64,000 nucleotides of DNA from assembly GCA_029961685.1 (NCBI GenBank), contig JARWKL010000016.1, forward strand, positions 15,320,157-15,384,156, read 5' to 3'. This stretch comes from Aristolochia californica (taxonomy: Eukaryota; Streptophyta; Magnoliopsida; Piperales; Aristolochiaceae). Below, in pieces: positions 11,087 through 23,283 of the stretch. A model generated the notes under the pieces. It made no database searches and was not told the DNA's origin. It was given only the letters and a program-made list of their open reading frames with translations. Within the stretch, counting starts at the first letter, position 1. Each line of letters opens with the position of its first letter. The position numbers and the translations under genes are program-made.

Positions 11087-11459
11087 TGATGCAGGACAGG
11101 ATAGCGATTATCCTGTACGCAAATCAAGCTAAAAATCACGGGAGGAACGCAAGAAATCCACCCTGAAATCTTAGAGAAAACCTCTCTAAATCGATTTACA
11201 ATTTCAATATTCAACAACCTCCATCCCTAAACCCTAAACAGCCTTTTAAACAAACTCAACGCCCCCGACAAGCCTTGCCTGTAGCTCAAAATAAAACAAA
11301 CCCTAACCCTAAAAATTATGGTCCAACCCGGGTTCAATACAAAAGATCCGATTAAGAATTTGACGATTTACCACGGTCCGATTAAGGATCCGACTACTTA
11401 CTCTAACTCCGATTAAGGATCCGAATATATACCCGCATCAGATATTCCTGCCTGCATCA
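11087..11459. mobile_element. Probable solo LTR
   Basis: The segment starts TGATGCAGG and ends CCTGCATCA, the TG...CA inverted ends of an LTR. It lies in a block missing from duplicate copy A (near 1228). Flanks are gtttg on the left and gtttt on the right, an imperfect 5-bp target duplication. It holds repeated gattaaggatccga phrases and no coding sequence. The matching empty site in copy A is about 75 bp shorter than a clean excision would give, so the insertion boundaries are not proven. Confidence 0.55.
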
Positions 11460-13299
11460 GTTTTTTTGTATAATTGTTATGCCAAAGATGTATAATGTAA
11501 TAGTACCCTTGAAATTTGAGACACATTGGATGTTAAACAACAAGGAACACTATTTTTTTTTTTTTTATATCCAACTTATGGAACATTGATAAGCTCATCC
11601 TTAAGTACTCTTATGGATAATTTAGTAACTTGGTTGTTTATGTTGAGAATATACGTTCCCATTAAAACTATATAAAACAAAACGATATTACCTCGTTTGC
11701 ATTGTTCATTATACTTATTGAAATAGAAAGCAAAAGCTTGGTTTAGGTTAATTTGTTACACAACCTCAAGCTACACGAAGAAGCTTTAGCATAGAAGGCA
11801 CGCCCAAGGAAAATCAATAAGAAGAGACGTCCACCCCCATGCAAAGCAATGCAAAGGAGACATCCACCTCGCTCATGCAAGGTACGCAAAGGGTGACATA
11901 AGGGTGACATACCTCTGCATGGATGAATCTTAGCCTAGAACAATTTTCCCTACAATCACTCATATGAGGGACCCACCACAAACTTTATTTTCTATTCAAG
12001 ATACTACTACAAATCCTACTCAATCAATCCAAATCATTCAAGGACAATTATTCTCACATGTCACTCTATCAAAGGGAGAGAATCAAAGAAAAATCAATCA
12101 CTTAGGAGGAGGATCAAGATCCAAGAATCATGGAAGAATAATAGAAGGAACAACCCATTTGTCTGTACAAATTTGTAAAGACGCCTAGTTACCTATTAGT
12201 ATGTAAGGAAAATAATGGAAGATTCGGCTTCTTTAGAGAAACTGGTTTTCTAGTGTTTGTCAACCTAGAAAGTCGTGGTGGAATTCACTTCGCCTAGAGA
12301 AAGTGAATCATCCTGTTTCTTAAGAAAACGATGGAACTTATAATCCACCTCTCTAGGTAGACTTTCACTTTCCATCCTTGGTGGCCTTTGTAGTTTTTCA
12401 CATTGTTCCTTAATCCTCCTTCTTACTTCCATCTTCCTTCTTCTTTTTATTTTAATTTTTCAATTTTTATAAATTTTTTAATTTGTAACCAGATTGGTTA
12501 AAATTTTATGAACTATTATTGCTTAATCATAATAATTAATTATGAATTTAAGTTTTTTAAAAAAATTCAAATTCATGCTATATAATTCAAAAAAAAATTA
12601 ATCAAAATATATTAATTTAAATATTAAAAAAATTCGTATTTCTAGTTTTAAAATTATGATTATTTGATGAAATATTTTTTTTAATGTTCTATAATTTTCA
12701 TATGAATTTCTTGAATCTTCCTTGATTAATCATTGTTGGTGAATAAATTAATTACGAATTTAATTCATAATAAAATATAATTTTTATTTAATTAAAAATC
12801 ATTTTATATCTTTAAATAAATTAAAATAATTTATAATTTAATTATTTAATAGAATAATTTAATAATAATAATAAATGTGAATTTAATTCTAAATTACCAT
12901 TATGATTTAAATTTATGTCATCTAATAAAAAAATTATTTTATAACTAGAGTAGTCAATACATGATTTTTGTCAACTAATAAAAAATATTTATAATATATA
13001 ATTACTTATAATAGCATGAATGCCCTCTTTTCTAGTTATTTTATCATTAATCTATTTTAGTAAATTCTTTTCGTAATTGTCATAATGTTAACTAACAAAA
13101 AAATCTACACTCTATTGTACTTTCTATAGGCCATACTAACATAAAATAGTGCATTCTCTAGGGAAAGTCGATCACCTTAGAATTTATTTTCAGTCTCTTT
13201 CCTTGGGTTATCTACTTTCTAAGTGCACTAACCCCCAAATGACTGTAAGATACCTCAACGTGTGGAATTCTAGAGTTTTTTATTTCCTTACTCCTCGGC

Positions 13300-15681
13300 T
13301 TTCGAAAAATTATATAAACCCTTGGCTCTTACTTCTACACGTTGAATTCATTCAAACAATTCTTTTTGTTCCTCTCTTGGTGGTTGAAGGCTTGTTCCTA
13401 TGCATTGAAGCTCCATCTGAATTCCTCTGTGGTTGCTTCAATTTTCTAGGGGTATCATATAAGAAGCTTTGATCCAAAGAACATCACTCATCTTTCAAGA
13501 AGAAAGTTATTTCACTTCGTACATATCTCATTCGAGTTCATTTCTCATTCCACTTTATCATTCTTGGAATTTCTCTTCTTCATTCGATTTTCTCTTCTTT
13601 CTTGTCAATCCATCATTTTTCAATTTTTAGCAAACATGAATTTCAATGCCTTCTTAGTGCATTCTAGTCAGCCACACACTTGGTCATTCATTCTCAGCAA
13701 TGCTTGCAAGCAAGACTTTAGTCATCTAAACATATAGATTTCACCCAACAAGGCAACAACAACAACCAATCATTTCGAAAAAAAAAACAACAATCATCCA
13801 CTTCTCACTCAAATAGTACACAATGTCAAATTTGTCACAAACTACCCACTTTGTTGAAACATGCTAGCATCGATTCTATCAAAAATATCAACCAAAAAAT
13901 ATTCCAAATGCTCTAGCAGCATTTTTCATCTCCAAACTGAAAGAAGATTCACTATGGTTTCCAGATACTGGTGCTACTACACGTGACGAACAATCCAAGC
14001 GTGTACTCAAACCATTCGCCTTATATTGGTACAAAAAAGCTATAAGTAGGAGATGGTAATGTTCTCCCTATAAAAGGTAAATGACAAGTGCAATTGTCAT
14101 CTTGTATTGGTTCCTTTTTTTCTCAACAATACCCTTCTAATTCCACAAGTAAAAAATAATCTTATTTCATTTTCCAAATTTACAAAATATAATTACTATT
14201 ATAAGGAGTTTCGCCCAAATTGTTATCATGTGAAAGACACTCAGAGTGGAATAACTTCGACCAGCAAGACAATGTCTTATGGTCTATACCTTTTCCCTCA
14301 AGAAGAAAAAAGCCTTTGGGGTTAGAAAGGCATCACAACGTATAGTGTGGCATCGTAGCCTTGGACATCCACCTTCCACTTTAATTTCATCTTTAGCCAT
14401 AACACAAATTCTTCATGATTTAAATTCATCTTTAGAAACTTGTGTTAGTCGCCAAATGGCAAAACAAACTAAATTGTTTTTTGATCGTGTTGAACATAGA
14501 GCTTCTAAGCCACTTGAATTAGTACATTTTGATTAATGGGGACCATCACATTTGATTTCTATATCAGGTTATAAATATTAAATTATCTTTGTAGATGATT
14601 ATAGCAGATTTATTTAGCTGCATCCTCTCAAGGCTGAGAATGAAGTATTTAGTATGTTTGCTAAATTTTGAAATATGGTGAAAAATCAGTTTTCTTAGAG
14701 GGTAAAAGTTCTTCATTCGGATAGCGGAGGTGAGCACATCAATTCTCTTTTTAAATATATTTAGTTCAATATGGTATTCTTCATCGTATTTCTTGTCCAT
14801 GCACTCCTGAGAAAAATGGAATAGCAGGAAGAAAGCATAGACATATAGTTCAAATGGGACTAGCATTGTTATATGGAAGCAATGTTCCTACTAGTTTTTA
14901 GGTTGAAGATTTTCAAACTTGACTTTACTTGATTAATCAACTTCCTACTACTCCCTTACAAGGACAAAATCCTTGCTCTTTATTATTTGATACCTCTCCT
15001 ATCTACTCACCTAATCGTACTTTTGAATGTTTATGCTTTCCATGTCTACGACCCTATAATGAAGAAAAACTTGAACACCACTCTTTGTTGCATGATTCTT
15101 ATAAACGGTACCAATGCTTTTTTCCATCCCTCGACATTTTTTGTCACTCAACATGTTGCTTTTTATGAATCATATTTTCCATATATATTATCTAATAAAT
15201 TGAGAATTACTAACCCTTTAACTCTTAGTGTTAATGATTTTGTCAAATCATTAGACAAAACATCCACAACTTCAAGTACTCCTTTACTGTTAAATTCTCA
15301 CGAAAACTATGTTCCTAACCCTTCACCCTTATAAAAAAATCCTCTCTTAAAAATACAAGTTAAATTCTCACGAAAACCATGTCCAACTTTCTCACCACCT
15401 TCTGGTAATATTGAAATTGTTCTTCCTATTTTCCTACCTTTTTCATCTCATCCTCCACCTAAAAAACCTAATCATCATCCTATGATGACTGGAGCAAAGA
15501 GTAAGGCAGCTACCTCATATCTTCAAGCTCATATAGTCACATTCATCTGAGCCTACATCATATAACTTGCTCTTACACTTTCGAAATGGCATGATACCAT
15601 GGAAGAAGAATACGATGCTCTTCAAGGAAATAACACATGGGAACTCATTTCTACACGTGTAGAAATAACATGGATTCAATT
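13300..15681 (+). mobile_element. Ty1/copia relic B (duplicate of relic A)
   Basis: This shares LTR tail, gag knuckle region, protease (LWFPDTGATT at about 13955), GAG-pre-integrase (WHRSLGHPPST), zinc element and integrase remnants with relic A, and ends at the same RT-entry point (NTWELIST, about 15640-15681). It is more decayed: the primer site reads GGTATCATATAAG and integrase is broken into short frames (14107-14325, 14279-14536, 14929-15168, 14987-15334). It is not transposition-competent. Confidence 0.82.
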
Positions 15682-15979
15682 TCTTCTGAAAGATTTGCAT
15701 TTTTATTCAACCAAACCTCTTTTTTCTTCTATGGGCTAACTTAAGTGCTCCATATTTATCTCACAGACCTGTTTTCCACACTTGCAACAGAAAAATAGGC
15801 AAAGACTATCATTTTAATCGTAAAAAAGTAATCATGGGATGTCTTCAAGTGCACCACATTTCCACTGTCAACTAGCCTGGAGACATTTTTACCATACCCC
15901 TCTTCCAACCAGTTTCATGTACTCATAGCCAAGTTGAATGTTCTATCAGCCTCATAGTTCTGCTTCAGGGGGAAGGTTA

Positions 15980-16345
15980 CATAACCTACAGGTACATAAA
16001 GAAGTATAAAAGTCATGCCCAAGGAAAATCAACAAGAGCAGATGTCCACACTCATGCATGGATGAATCTCAGCCACCTCAAGGATCTTCTTTAACAAGTT
16101 CTCCTACAATCACTCGTATGAGGGACCCATCACAAACTTCCTTAGCTATTCAAGATTGTCCTACAAATCATACTTAATCAATCCAAATAAATCAAGGACA
16201 ATTATCCTCACAAATCACTTGAGCAAAGGAAGAGAATCAAACACGAATCAATCACTCATGAGAAGAGGATCAAAATCAAAGAATCATGGAAGAAGGATGG
16301 GAGGAACAACCATTGATTTGTACAAAATTTTAACATATGTGGAAT
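15980..16345 (+). repeat. Third copy of the 1545-1930 block
   Basis: This matches 1545-1930 and 11790-12185 (phrases such as atgcccaaggaaaatcaaca and ctattcaagatt) with an internal deletion. It is adjacent to, but separate from, relic B, so the block is either part of that retrotransposon family or a local repeat. No domain is recognised. Confidence 0.6.
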
Positions 16346-16379
16346 TTTAGAGATCTTTATTTCCTTTTTTTGAAGTTGC

Positions 16380-17705
16380 CAATGTTATAAATTTAAAATA
16401 ATTTAAAATTAAATTATACATTAAACCGAAGCCACAATCCACTCCCTACCCCAACTTTATGTACAAGTGGCACAATGTGCACAATTAGGGATCAAACTCC
16501 TCTCCTGATGTTTTCTTATTTATGGTTCCTCATAAATATAAATCAATGCTCTCATAATCCAATCCCTAAAAGTCATGAAGGAGGAGGTATTTAATCTTGA
16601 TCTTCCGAATCTCTCAAATGTTGTTTGGACTAAATCCACAAGCCTTGTATTTATTAATTGAATATTTAATAATGACAATAAATATACTCTGTGAAGACAA
16701 CTTTTTACATTTGTTTTGATAAGATACTTAGGTTTATCTACTATCGATCCAATTCGATAGATATTTTCCAATAGAAAAATCACAAAGCAACCAAATATAT
16801 AATTTTTAAATATAATAATTGTACATAAACACCCCCCTTCGATGCAAGAAGTGAGGTGTATAGGATTAGAGACTGAATTCATTGCCTGATGTTTTCCTAT
16901 TTATGGTTTCCCTTAACTTTTAATATTGACAGATGCTGTTATAATCAAATCCCAACCTAATAAAACCTAGATGTTGTATCCCTAAGTGTACTCTAAAAAC
17001 CAACGAAAGATTCTTCAATCTTTATGTGTTTTATTCAAGTTGATCTGTGAAAACTTTTGGTTAAACCATGATCTTTAAGATCTATTAGCAAGTGAGATAT
17101 GCAATTAAAGAAAATTGAAACTATGACTAAGACTAGTGTCTACTAATCATAGTAAGGTTAGAAAATTTATAATGTCTAAAACCTGTAAGAGTCAGTAAGG
17201 TGGAAGTATTTCATCCCTCTCTTCCTAAAGTGCCCTTTGGACAGACACTCAGTGTATTATTTATTAATTAGATATTTCATAATGACATTAGGTATTCTAT
17301 TTGATTGTTGATACATTGATGCATATTTTATATGAAGATATATTTTTTAAAAGTTGTTTTGATAAGATGATCAGGTTTATGTATGACGAATCGAAAAAGT
17401 TGTTTTGATAAGATGATCAGGTTTATGTATGATGAATTCAATTCGATAGATTTTCCAATAGAAACCTCGTGGAGTAGCCTAATATACAATTTTTAAAAAT
17501 AATTAAAATTAACTTTTATACTTAAAAGAAATAACAACTCCCCCTTCTCTACGAGAAATGCAGCGTACATGACCAGAGACTGATCTATTGATCGACTTCC
17601 TCTCCTAATATTTTTTCTATTTATGATTTTGCTTAACTTTTAGTAATGATCAATGCTCTCGTAATCCAATCCTGACCTAATAAGACTTAGATGTCCAGTA
17701 AGAGA
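16380..17705 (+). repeat. Diverged tandem repeat, about 0.45-0.55 kb units
   Basis: Blocks at about 16570-16990 and 17205-17705 share a series of phrases in order (tatttattaatt, ttgttttgataagat, caattcgatagat, ctatttatg, aacctaataa). A partial third copy ends near 16585. Inside the last unit a 46-bp segment is tandemly doubled (17353-17398 and 17399-17444). There is no coding sequence. The whole block is absent between the equivalent points of copy A (5178/5180). Confidence 0.6.
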
Positions 17706-18029
17706 GTTCAGGGATGACCGATTATCTTTTATTTGGATTTTGATTGTTCGAATAATTGTTGATGGTTAGAAATCAATCCATTTCCAACCCTCCGGAGGCA
17801 TTTGGGCAAATATCCCGTTTTGAAAAAGGTTTTTTTATAGTTGAAAGAGATACAGCTAAGAGTCTTTATTTAATCTTTTCTGGCAAGTATTAATTGGCAA
17901 TAAATGGTAAAACCAAGGAATGACTCTTCTTTGGGAAGGTAGGAAGTCAAATGTGGAAAGCCTCATCGCTAACAAGCTGGCACAACGTTTCCATGGCAGG
18001 TAATGACTCCAATTGGTACCCACGAAGCA

Positions 18030-18420
18030 TAAATGGATTCCCCCCTCTTTGCCTTAAATATGAAGAGGTTTGGCATCTCTTCAACATCTCTCAAGGTCCA
18101 GGCCAAAGATGAAGCTTTCTCCATGTCTCCACCATGAGATGTCTTCAAATATCAGTTCAACAGTTGAGAAGATGCGTTGAGGCTTATTGTTGTTGTTGGA
18201 AGTTCCTATCTAAGGTAAGAGTTTTGGATCCTCCTTCAGCAAATGTGTCTAATGAAGTATGTGTAGATAGTATCTGTATTTTTTAGTTAATGGTTGGATT
18301 TTAGGGGAGTTGATACAATATATTATCTCTAATGTCTTGCTTTTCTGCTTTAATAAAATTTTAGGCTAAAACTGATGGATATATTCTGGTCTTCGACAAC
18401 ACTACCGTCAAACTATTGGT
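18030..18420 (+). other. Transcript-like remnant with a GT-AG intron
   Basis: A segment conserved in both duplication copies ends ...tctaag and meets gtaagag, a good splice donor (GT at 18215). A pyrimidine-rich tract and AG lie at 18363-18364. The sequence after the acceptor can be read as DGYILVFDNTTVKLLVEKVGH before stops appear. I cannot identify the gene. The upstream exon has stops in all frames, so at best it is a decayed 5' part. No gene is evident from 18420 to 19260. Confidence 0.3.
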
Positions 18421-19265
18421 AGAGAAGGTTGGTCATTGAGTTCACTTCATCAAGCATCTTCTCTTAGTATGCACGGTCGAGGTTCATCGCTCAGCAGGCA
18501 GCATTCAGCGACTTGAAAGGACATCTTGTTGGTTACAACCTCCACATCTTCATTTTGGATTAACGAAGGCGAAGGGGCTTCTCCAAGAAGACACTTCCAT
18601 CCAATGTCTGACAAGACTTCGTACCCACATTAACAACAGCTGATTCATTCACCTGTCACCACTCACCACTATCTTTGCAAAATCAAAGTGACCCTCTTCA
18701 GTGTGAATGCTGAATTCATTTCTCCTGGACCTGCTTTCATTTATTTTTTACAATTTACACTCTCTGGGATCAAAATCTGGAATTGGATTTTTCAAATGAA
18801 TACGAATTCAGAAGATAAACACTGTTGAGACTTGAGAGTTCTGAGAAAGAGAGAGAGCATATGGAGCATAAACTTAACATACACAAAAGACATGGACTGT
18901 CATCTCCTCTGTTTCTGTTAAATTTCCTTGCGAATTTCCAAGAGAAAGGAGACCAGAAGCTGCGAAATACTCAGTTTCCAAATAGAAAAAGGGCGCCTGG
19001 AGATAGAAAAATTACCATTTCCTTATTCGTGGAGAATAAGGGCCCTAATACTAGTTTTGTCGACAAGTACTGAGTCTCAGTAAAGTTTCTTGAATATAGA
19101 AACCATTTTGAATCATATGACTCTCATCTATTTGTTCCGTAGTACTGAAAGGAGTAGATAACCATGGAGATGAGGGAAACAGTTTGCCTCTGTGTTTATT
19201 ATGATAATGAAAAATAGGGTTAGATGATTAGTATATTGCACTAAGATTATCACACAAAAAAATTG

Positions 19266-19268
<3 letters not shown>

Positions 19269-19362
<94 letters not shown>
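19269..19362. repeat. (TC)47 microsatellite
   Basis: An uninterrupted TC dinucleotide tract of 94 bp lies about 460 bp upstream of the prolamin-like gene's TATA box. Its length may be affected by assembly. Confidence 0.97.
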
Positions 19363-19364
<2 letters not shown>

Positions 19365-19733
19365 ATGGAAAAATAAGTTGGGACTAGCTAGTTCCAGGGA
19401 GCATGGCGATGGAATTTTTCCCCCGTTTGTCCTGCTGCTTTCGTGTGGAGGTGACTACCTGTTGCTGCTCCATGGGACTCTTCCATTATATATAACAAAC
19501 CGCATTTCCATTTCAATTGTCTAAAATGTCTAATGCTAATCAACATGGTACGTTACGGTTTGACGACTCTTTTTACGTTTTTTACATTCTTTCTTTTCAT
19601 TCAACCAACTTATGCATTGGTAGGTAACGCGTGATAACAAAAGTTCATAGATTTTATTCACACTACTTAATGCAGCGTTTCACGTTCAAGATTCAACCTG
19701 TAACGACCACTTTCAAGCTAGTCCATAAAAGTC

Positions 19734-19740
19734 TATATAA
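19734..19740 (+). promoter_or_regulatory. TATA box of the prolamin-like gene
   Basis: The tatataa motif in a gtctatataaaccc context lies 87 bp upstream of the ATG at 19827, which suits a plant TATA promoter with a short 5' leader. Confidence 0.65.
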
Positions 19741-20903
19741 ACCCATCCATGCAGTCCCCTCGAGCAGAATAACTTCTCCAGCATCCTAGTGCATGAAGCA
19801 GGAGAAGAAAATCTTGTGTCTAAACCATGAGAAGTAGAGCAGCAGCCACAGCCTCGATCCTCATGATCCTAGCCTTCATTCTGAATTCAGAGTCAGCGGG
19901 AGCCACAGAGACGCGTTTGCCTCGAGTGAATGATAGCCAGTTCATTCTAATTGATCCACAGGTGAAAGAGTGTTGGGACTAGGGGTGGCATCGAGCCGAG
20001 CCGAGCCTGAATCTGCCTATGTTCGAGCCAAGTTTTGAGCCGAGCCTCGTCTCAAGCCTAAAATTGTTATCGAGCTCGAGCCGAACTCGAGCCTCAACAT
20101 ACATTTTAAAATTTTCAAAAAATATATATCAAATAAATTATATATAAAATTATACATACATTTTACATAAAATTGGGCATGTCCTCTACATAAAATTAGG
20201 CATAACCTATATATATATAATACATGTATAAGATTGAGGCATAACCTCTTCTTAAAATTGAGTATAATCTATGTATATAATACCTTATAAAATTCGGCAT
20301 GACCTCTAATTAAAATTGGGCAGAATCAATATACATAATACCTACATAAATACTCCATAAATACTCCATAAACACTCTATAAAATTATCTATTCATTCCA
20401 TAAACATTCCATAAAATAGTCTAAATACTTCATACATTGCATAATATTATAAATAAACTTCATACAATAATCAAACACAACAAAATTAAATGAAATATCA
20501 CTATCAATTTACAATCACCCAAATAAAAACTATAAATCCATTATAAAATTTATAAACTATAGTTGTTTCTCTTAATGCTAGAAAATAATATACGTTACTG
20601 CATGAGCAAAATCTCCACCTATGACAAAAACAAAAAAATAAAATTAGTTATTGTCCGATAAAAAAATACTCTTCCACTACTAGTTACTTAATGTCATTAA
20701 AAATATTAAAATTATCATGATAAGAGAAACATGAAAAATCATGTAACTGGTAGCATTATCTCTACACTCTTCTTCTCAGGCTGTAATCGTAAAACAAAAT
20801 TTTAATAAATAAAACTAAAAAATATACTAAAAAATATCATAATAAAGAATTGATCAAAGAAAATCACCTTTGGATTTTTCTTTACACCGTGAAGAACCCG
20901 AAC

Positions 20904-22930
20904 CTAATCACTACCACAAATCAAAGCTTGAACTGTACTTGGTGCCAAGGAAGAATGATATAAATCTATTACTCTACCACCAGCACTAAATGTAAACTCT
21001 GAAGCTACTATGGATATGAGAATTACAAGGATGTCTGCTGCCATCTTAGATAATACCCGAAATTTTATATGATTTACTTTCCACCATTCTAAAACATCAA
21101 AATCATATTGTGAAGTTTTCTCACAACTATATACACCTTCTTCAAGATAAATTTCCAAATTTGACCTTGGTGAATTAACTACATCCTTTTGTTTCATATT
21201 ACTCATTAACTTTGACCAACCCGAACTTGATGAAGGCCTACGACTTGTGGAAACACCCATAGAGCTAGTACTTGAAACAATCTCTTCATTTCTAATTCCA
21301 CATTATATAAGGATGCATATTCATCGTAGATCTCATATAAGGTGTGTCGAACTAAATATATATTCATTGTAGCTTCCTCCTTAGAATATATCACTGGAAA
21401 ACACATTTCGATCAACTTTAATTTGACCCTTGGATCCAAAACTGAAGCAACAAACATCAATAAATTGCATTCACCCCAATACTTTTGAAATTTCTCTTTT
21501 ATTCTACTAACCATTGTCCTAATGAAAACATTTTCATTTGTATAATGAAAATCCAGAACTTCTTTTACCCTATATACCTCACTAAGGTACAAATTAGAAG
21601 TAGGGTAGTCACTCCCAGAAATTATATTAGTAACTGCATTAAAAACTTCTAAAATCTCACACACCATGTCAACCTTTTCCCATTCATCAAAACTTGGCAA
21701 GCAATCATATGTTGGTTCTCTAACTTTAAATCTAGAGAATGCATCTTTGAATTTTAATGCAGAAGACAACATGTCATAAGTGGAGTTCCAACAAGTTGGG
21801 CAATCAATAACCAACATCTTTTCACCAAGTTCTAGTTGTTGTACAATTTCAGAAAAAGTGTGAAGTTTAGCCTCAGATAGATTTATGAATTGGACACTTT
21901 CACGCACATTATCAATGATATCATTAATATGAACAAGACCATCTTGGACTAATAAGTTCAAAATATGAGCACAACAACGCCAATGAAACAACTTTTCACC
22001 ACACACCAATTTTTTTTTCCTTGAAAAGTCTTGTTTCAAAACTCTGATACAAACATCATTATATGTAGCATTATCAACTGAAATACTAAAAACTTTATTT
22101 TCGATCTCCCACTCTTTCAAACACTTGTAAATAACATATGCTATATCAACGCCACGAGGAGGAGGAGGAACATGCATAAAACTCAAGACTCGTTTTTGTA
22201 GCTTCCAATTACTGTCAATAAAATACCCTGTAATAACCATGTATTCAATTTTTTGATTTTGAGACTTCCAAAGATCCATGGTAAGACTAATCTTGTTAAT
22301 CTCTTTTAACAAAATTTTCAATTTCTTTTTCTCTGCCTCATATACCTCCATACACTCCTTAATGGTCTTAGGGGATATTTTCTCATAATTCATATTTGCC
22401 ATCTTCATTACAAAATTAAATCCCTCCTCTTCTACTATCATGAATGGATGCTCATGCATAAGAATCCAATGAGCAATGAGTACTCTCATTTTAGCTTGAT
22501 CATATTTTCCTCCAAAATCCATAAAAGGAAGTCCAGATGGACTCTGATCAACATTAGACCCCACTCCCACTGGTTGAAAGTTTAAGGTTTTTTGTTTTCT
22601 CATTGCCACTTTTCTACTAGTGCAACGTTTCAAATGTCGACTCATATGTGTGGTCACTCCACTACTAATAACACTCAAATTGATTTTACAATGAACACAC
22701 TGAGCCTTTTTTGTACCATTAAGTGATACTTCTTTGAATTCCAACCACACATGAGACTTTTTTTGTCTTTTTGAAGTATGAGTAGAATCACCTTCATCCT
22801 CATTTATGATAATTTCATCTGGGCCCACTTCTATGACAGAGGGTAGTGACTCTGGTGGAGTTGAGTCACTATTTATAGCCACACTAGAACTAGTGTTAAT
22901 TATTAATGTCAATTGAGAAGGTGTTAACAT
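20904..22930 (-). pseudogene. hAT transposase, RICESLEEPER-like, one frameshift
   Basis: It begins at 22930. Residues about 58-107 form a BED zinc finger (CVHCK...HMSRH). The RNase H-like core follows, with TMDLWKS (first Asp), SISVDNATYND (second Asp), the CAHILNLLVQDG motif and CPTCWNSTYDML. The frame runs to 21206 but loses homology near 21290. The continuation lies in the next frame (21260-20904), giving NLEIYLEE, FRVLSKMAADIL and ASEFTFSAGGRVI, the hATC dimerisation region with the third catalytic Glu. The last codons read ALICGSD then TAG, where the family usually has Trp. A one-base indel at about 21285-21300 and this stop are the only clear lesions. Confidence 0.93.
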
Positions 22931-23283
22931 TCTTACTTCTACAAAAAAACAAAATTACAAATTAAAAACATAAAGAAAAGAAAGTTATCCGAACAACAAA
23001 GATCCTACACATAATTTAAGATACTTGTTTATTCTTAGAGGAAGGTACGTGACATTGTGACAATCGGGAACGACCATTGTCTTTCAATGCAGCGGGGTCT
23101 CTTTGAGCCAGTAGCCCTGCACCCAATAGTTTCCAGTCCAATATACCGATCCTTTTTTTTATATATAAATTTAAAAACTTCTAAAGGAAGAAAATAAGCA
23201 CACCAACATTCTCTTTTAATATTCTGATGAAATTCAACCTCAATACCAAGAAATTAATGATAAAAATGAAAAAAAAATCAACA

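Larger units (their letters stand above)
7925..18214. repeat. Segmental duplication, copy B
   Basis: This is the collinear partner of 486-6122, enlarged by a hAT element (8096-10538), a solo-LTR-like insert (11087-11459) and about 2 kb of repeat DNA (15690-17705). The copy starts within the upstream end of the NLR pseudogene. The shared breakpoint, where homology begins with c[t/c]gaaacaggcgaagg, is at about 486 and 7925. Confidence 0.8.

Noticed and set aside
16520..16882. 120-codon minus-strand open frame
   Set aside because: It lies inside the diverged tandem repeat, is not conserved in the neighbouring unit, and has no domain.
18825..19073. 82-codon plus-strand open frame
   Set aside because: No domain, no clear promoter or splice context, and biased composition; kept only as possible decayed host sequence.
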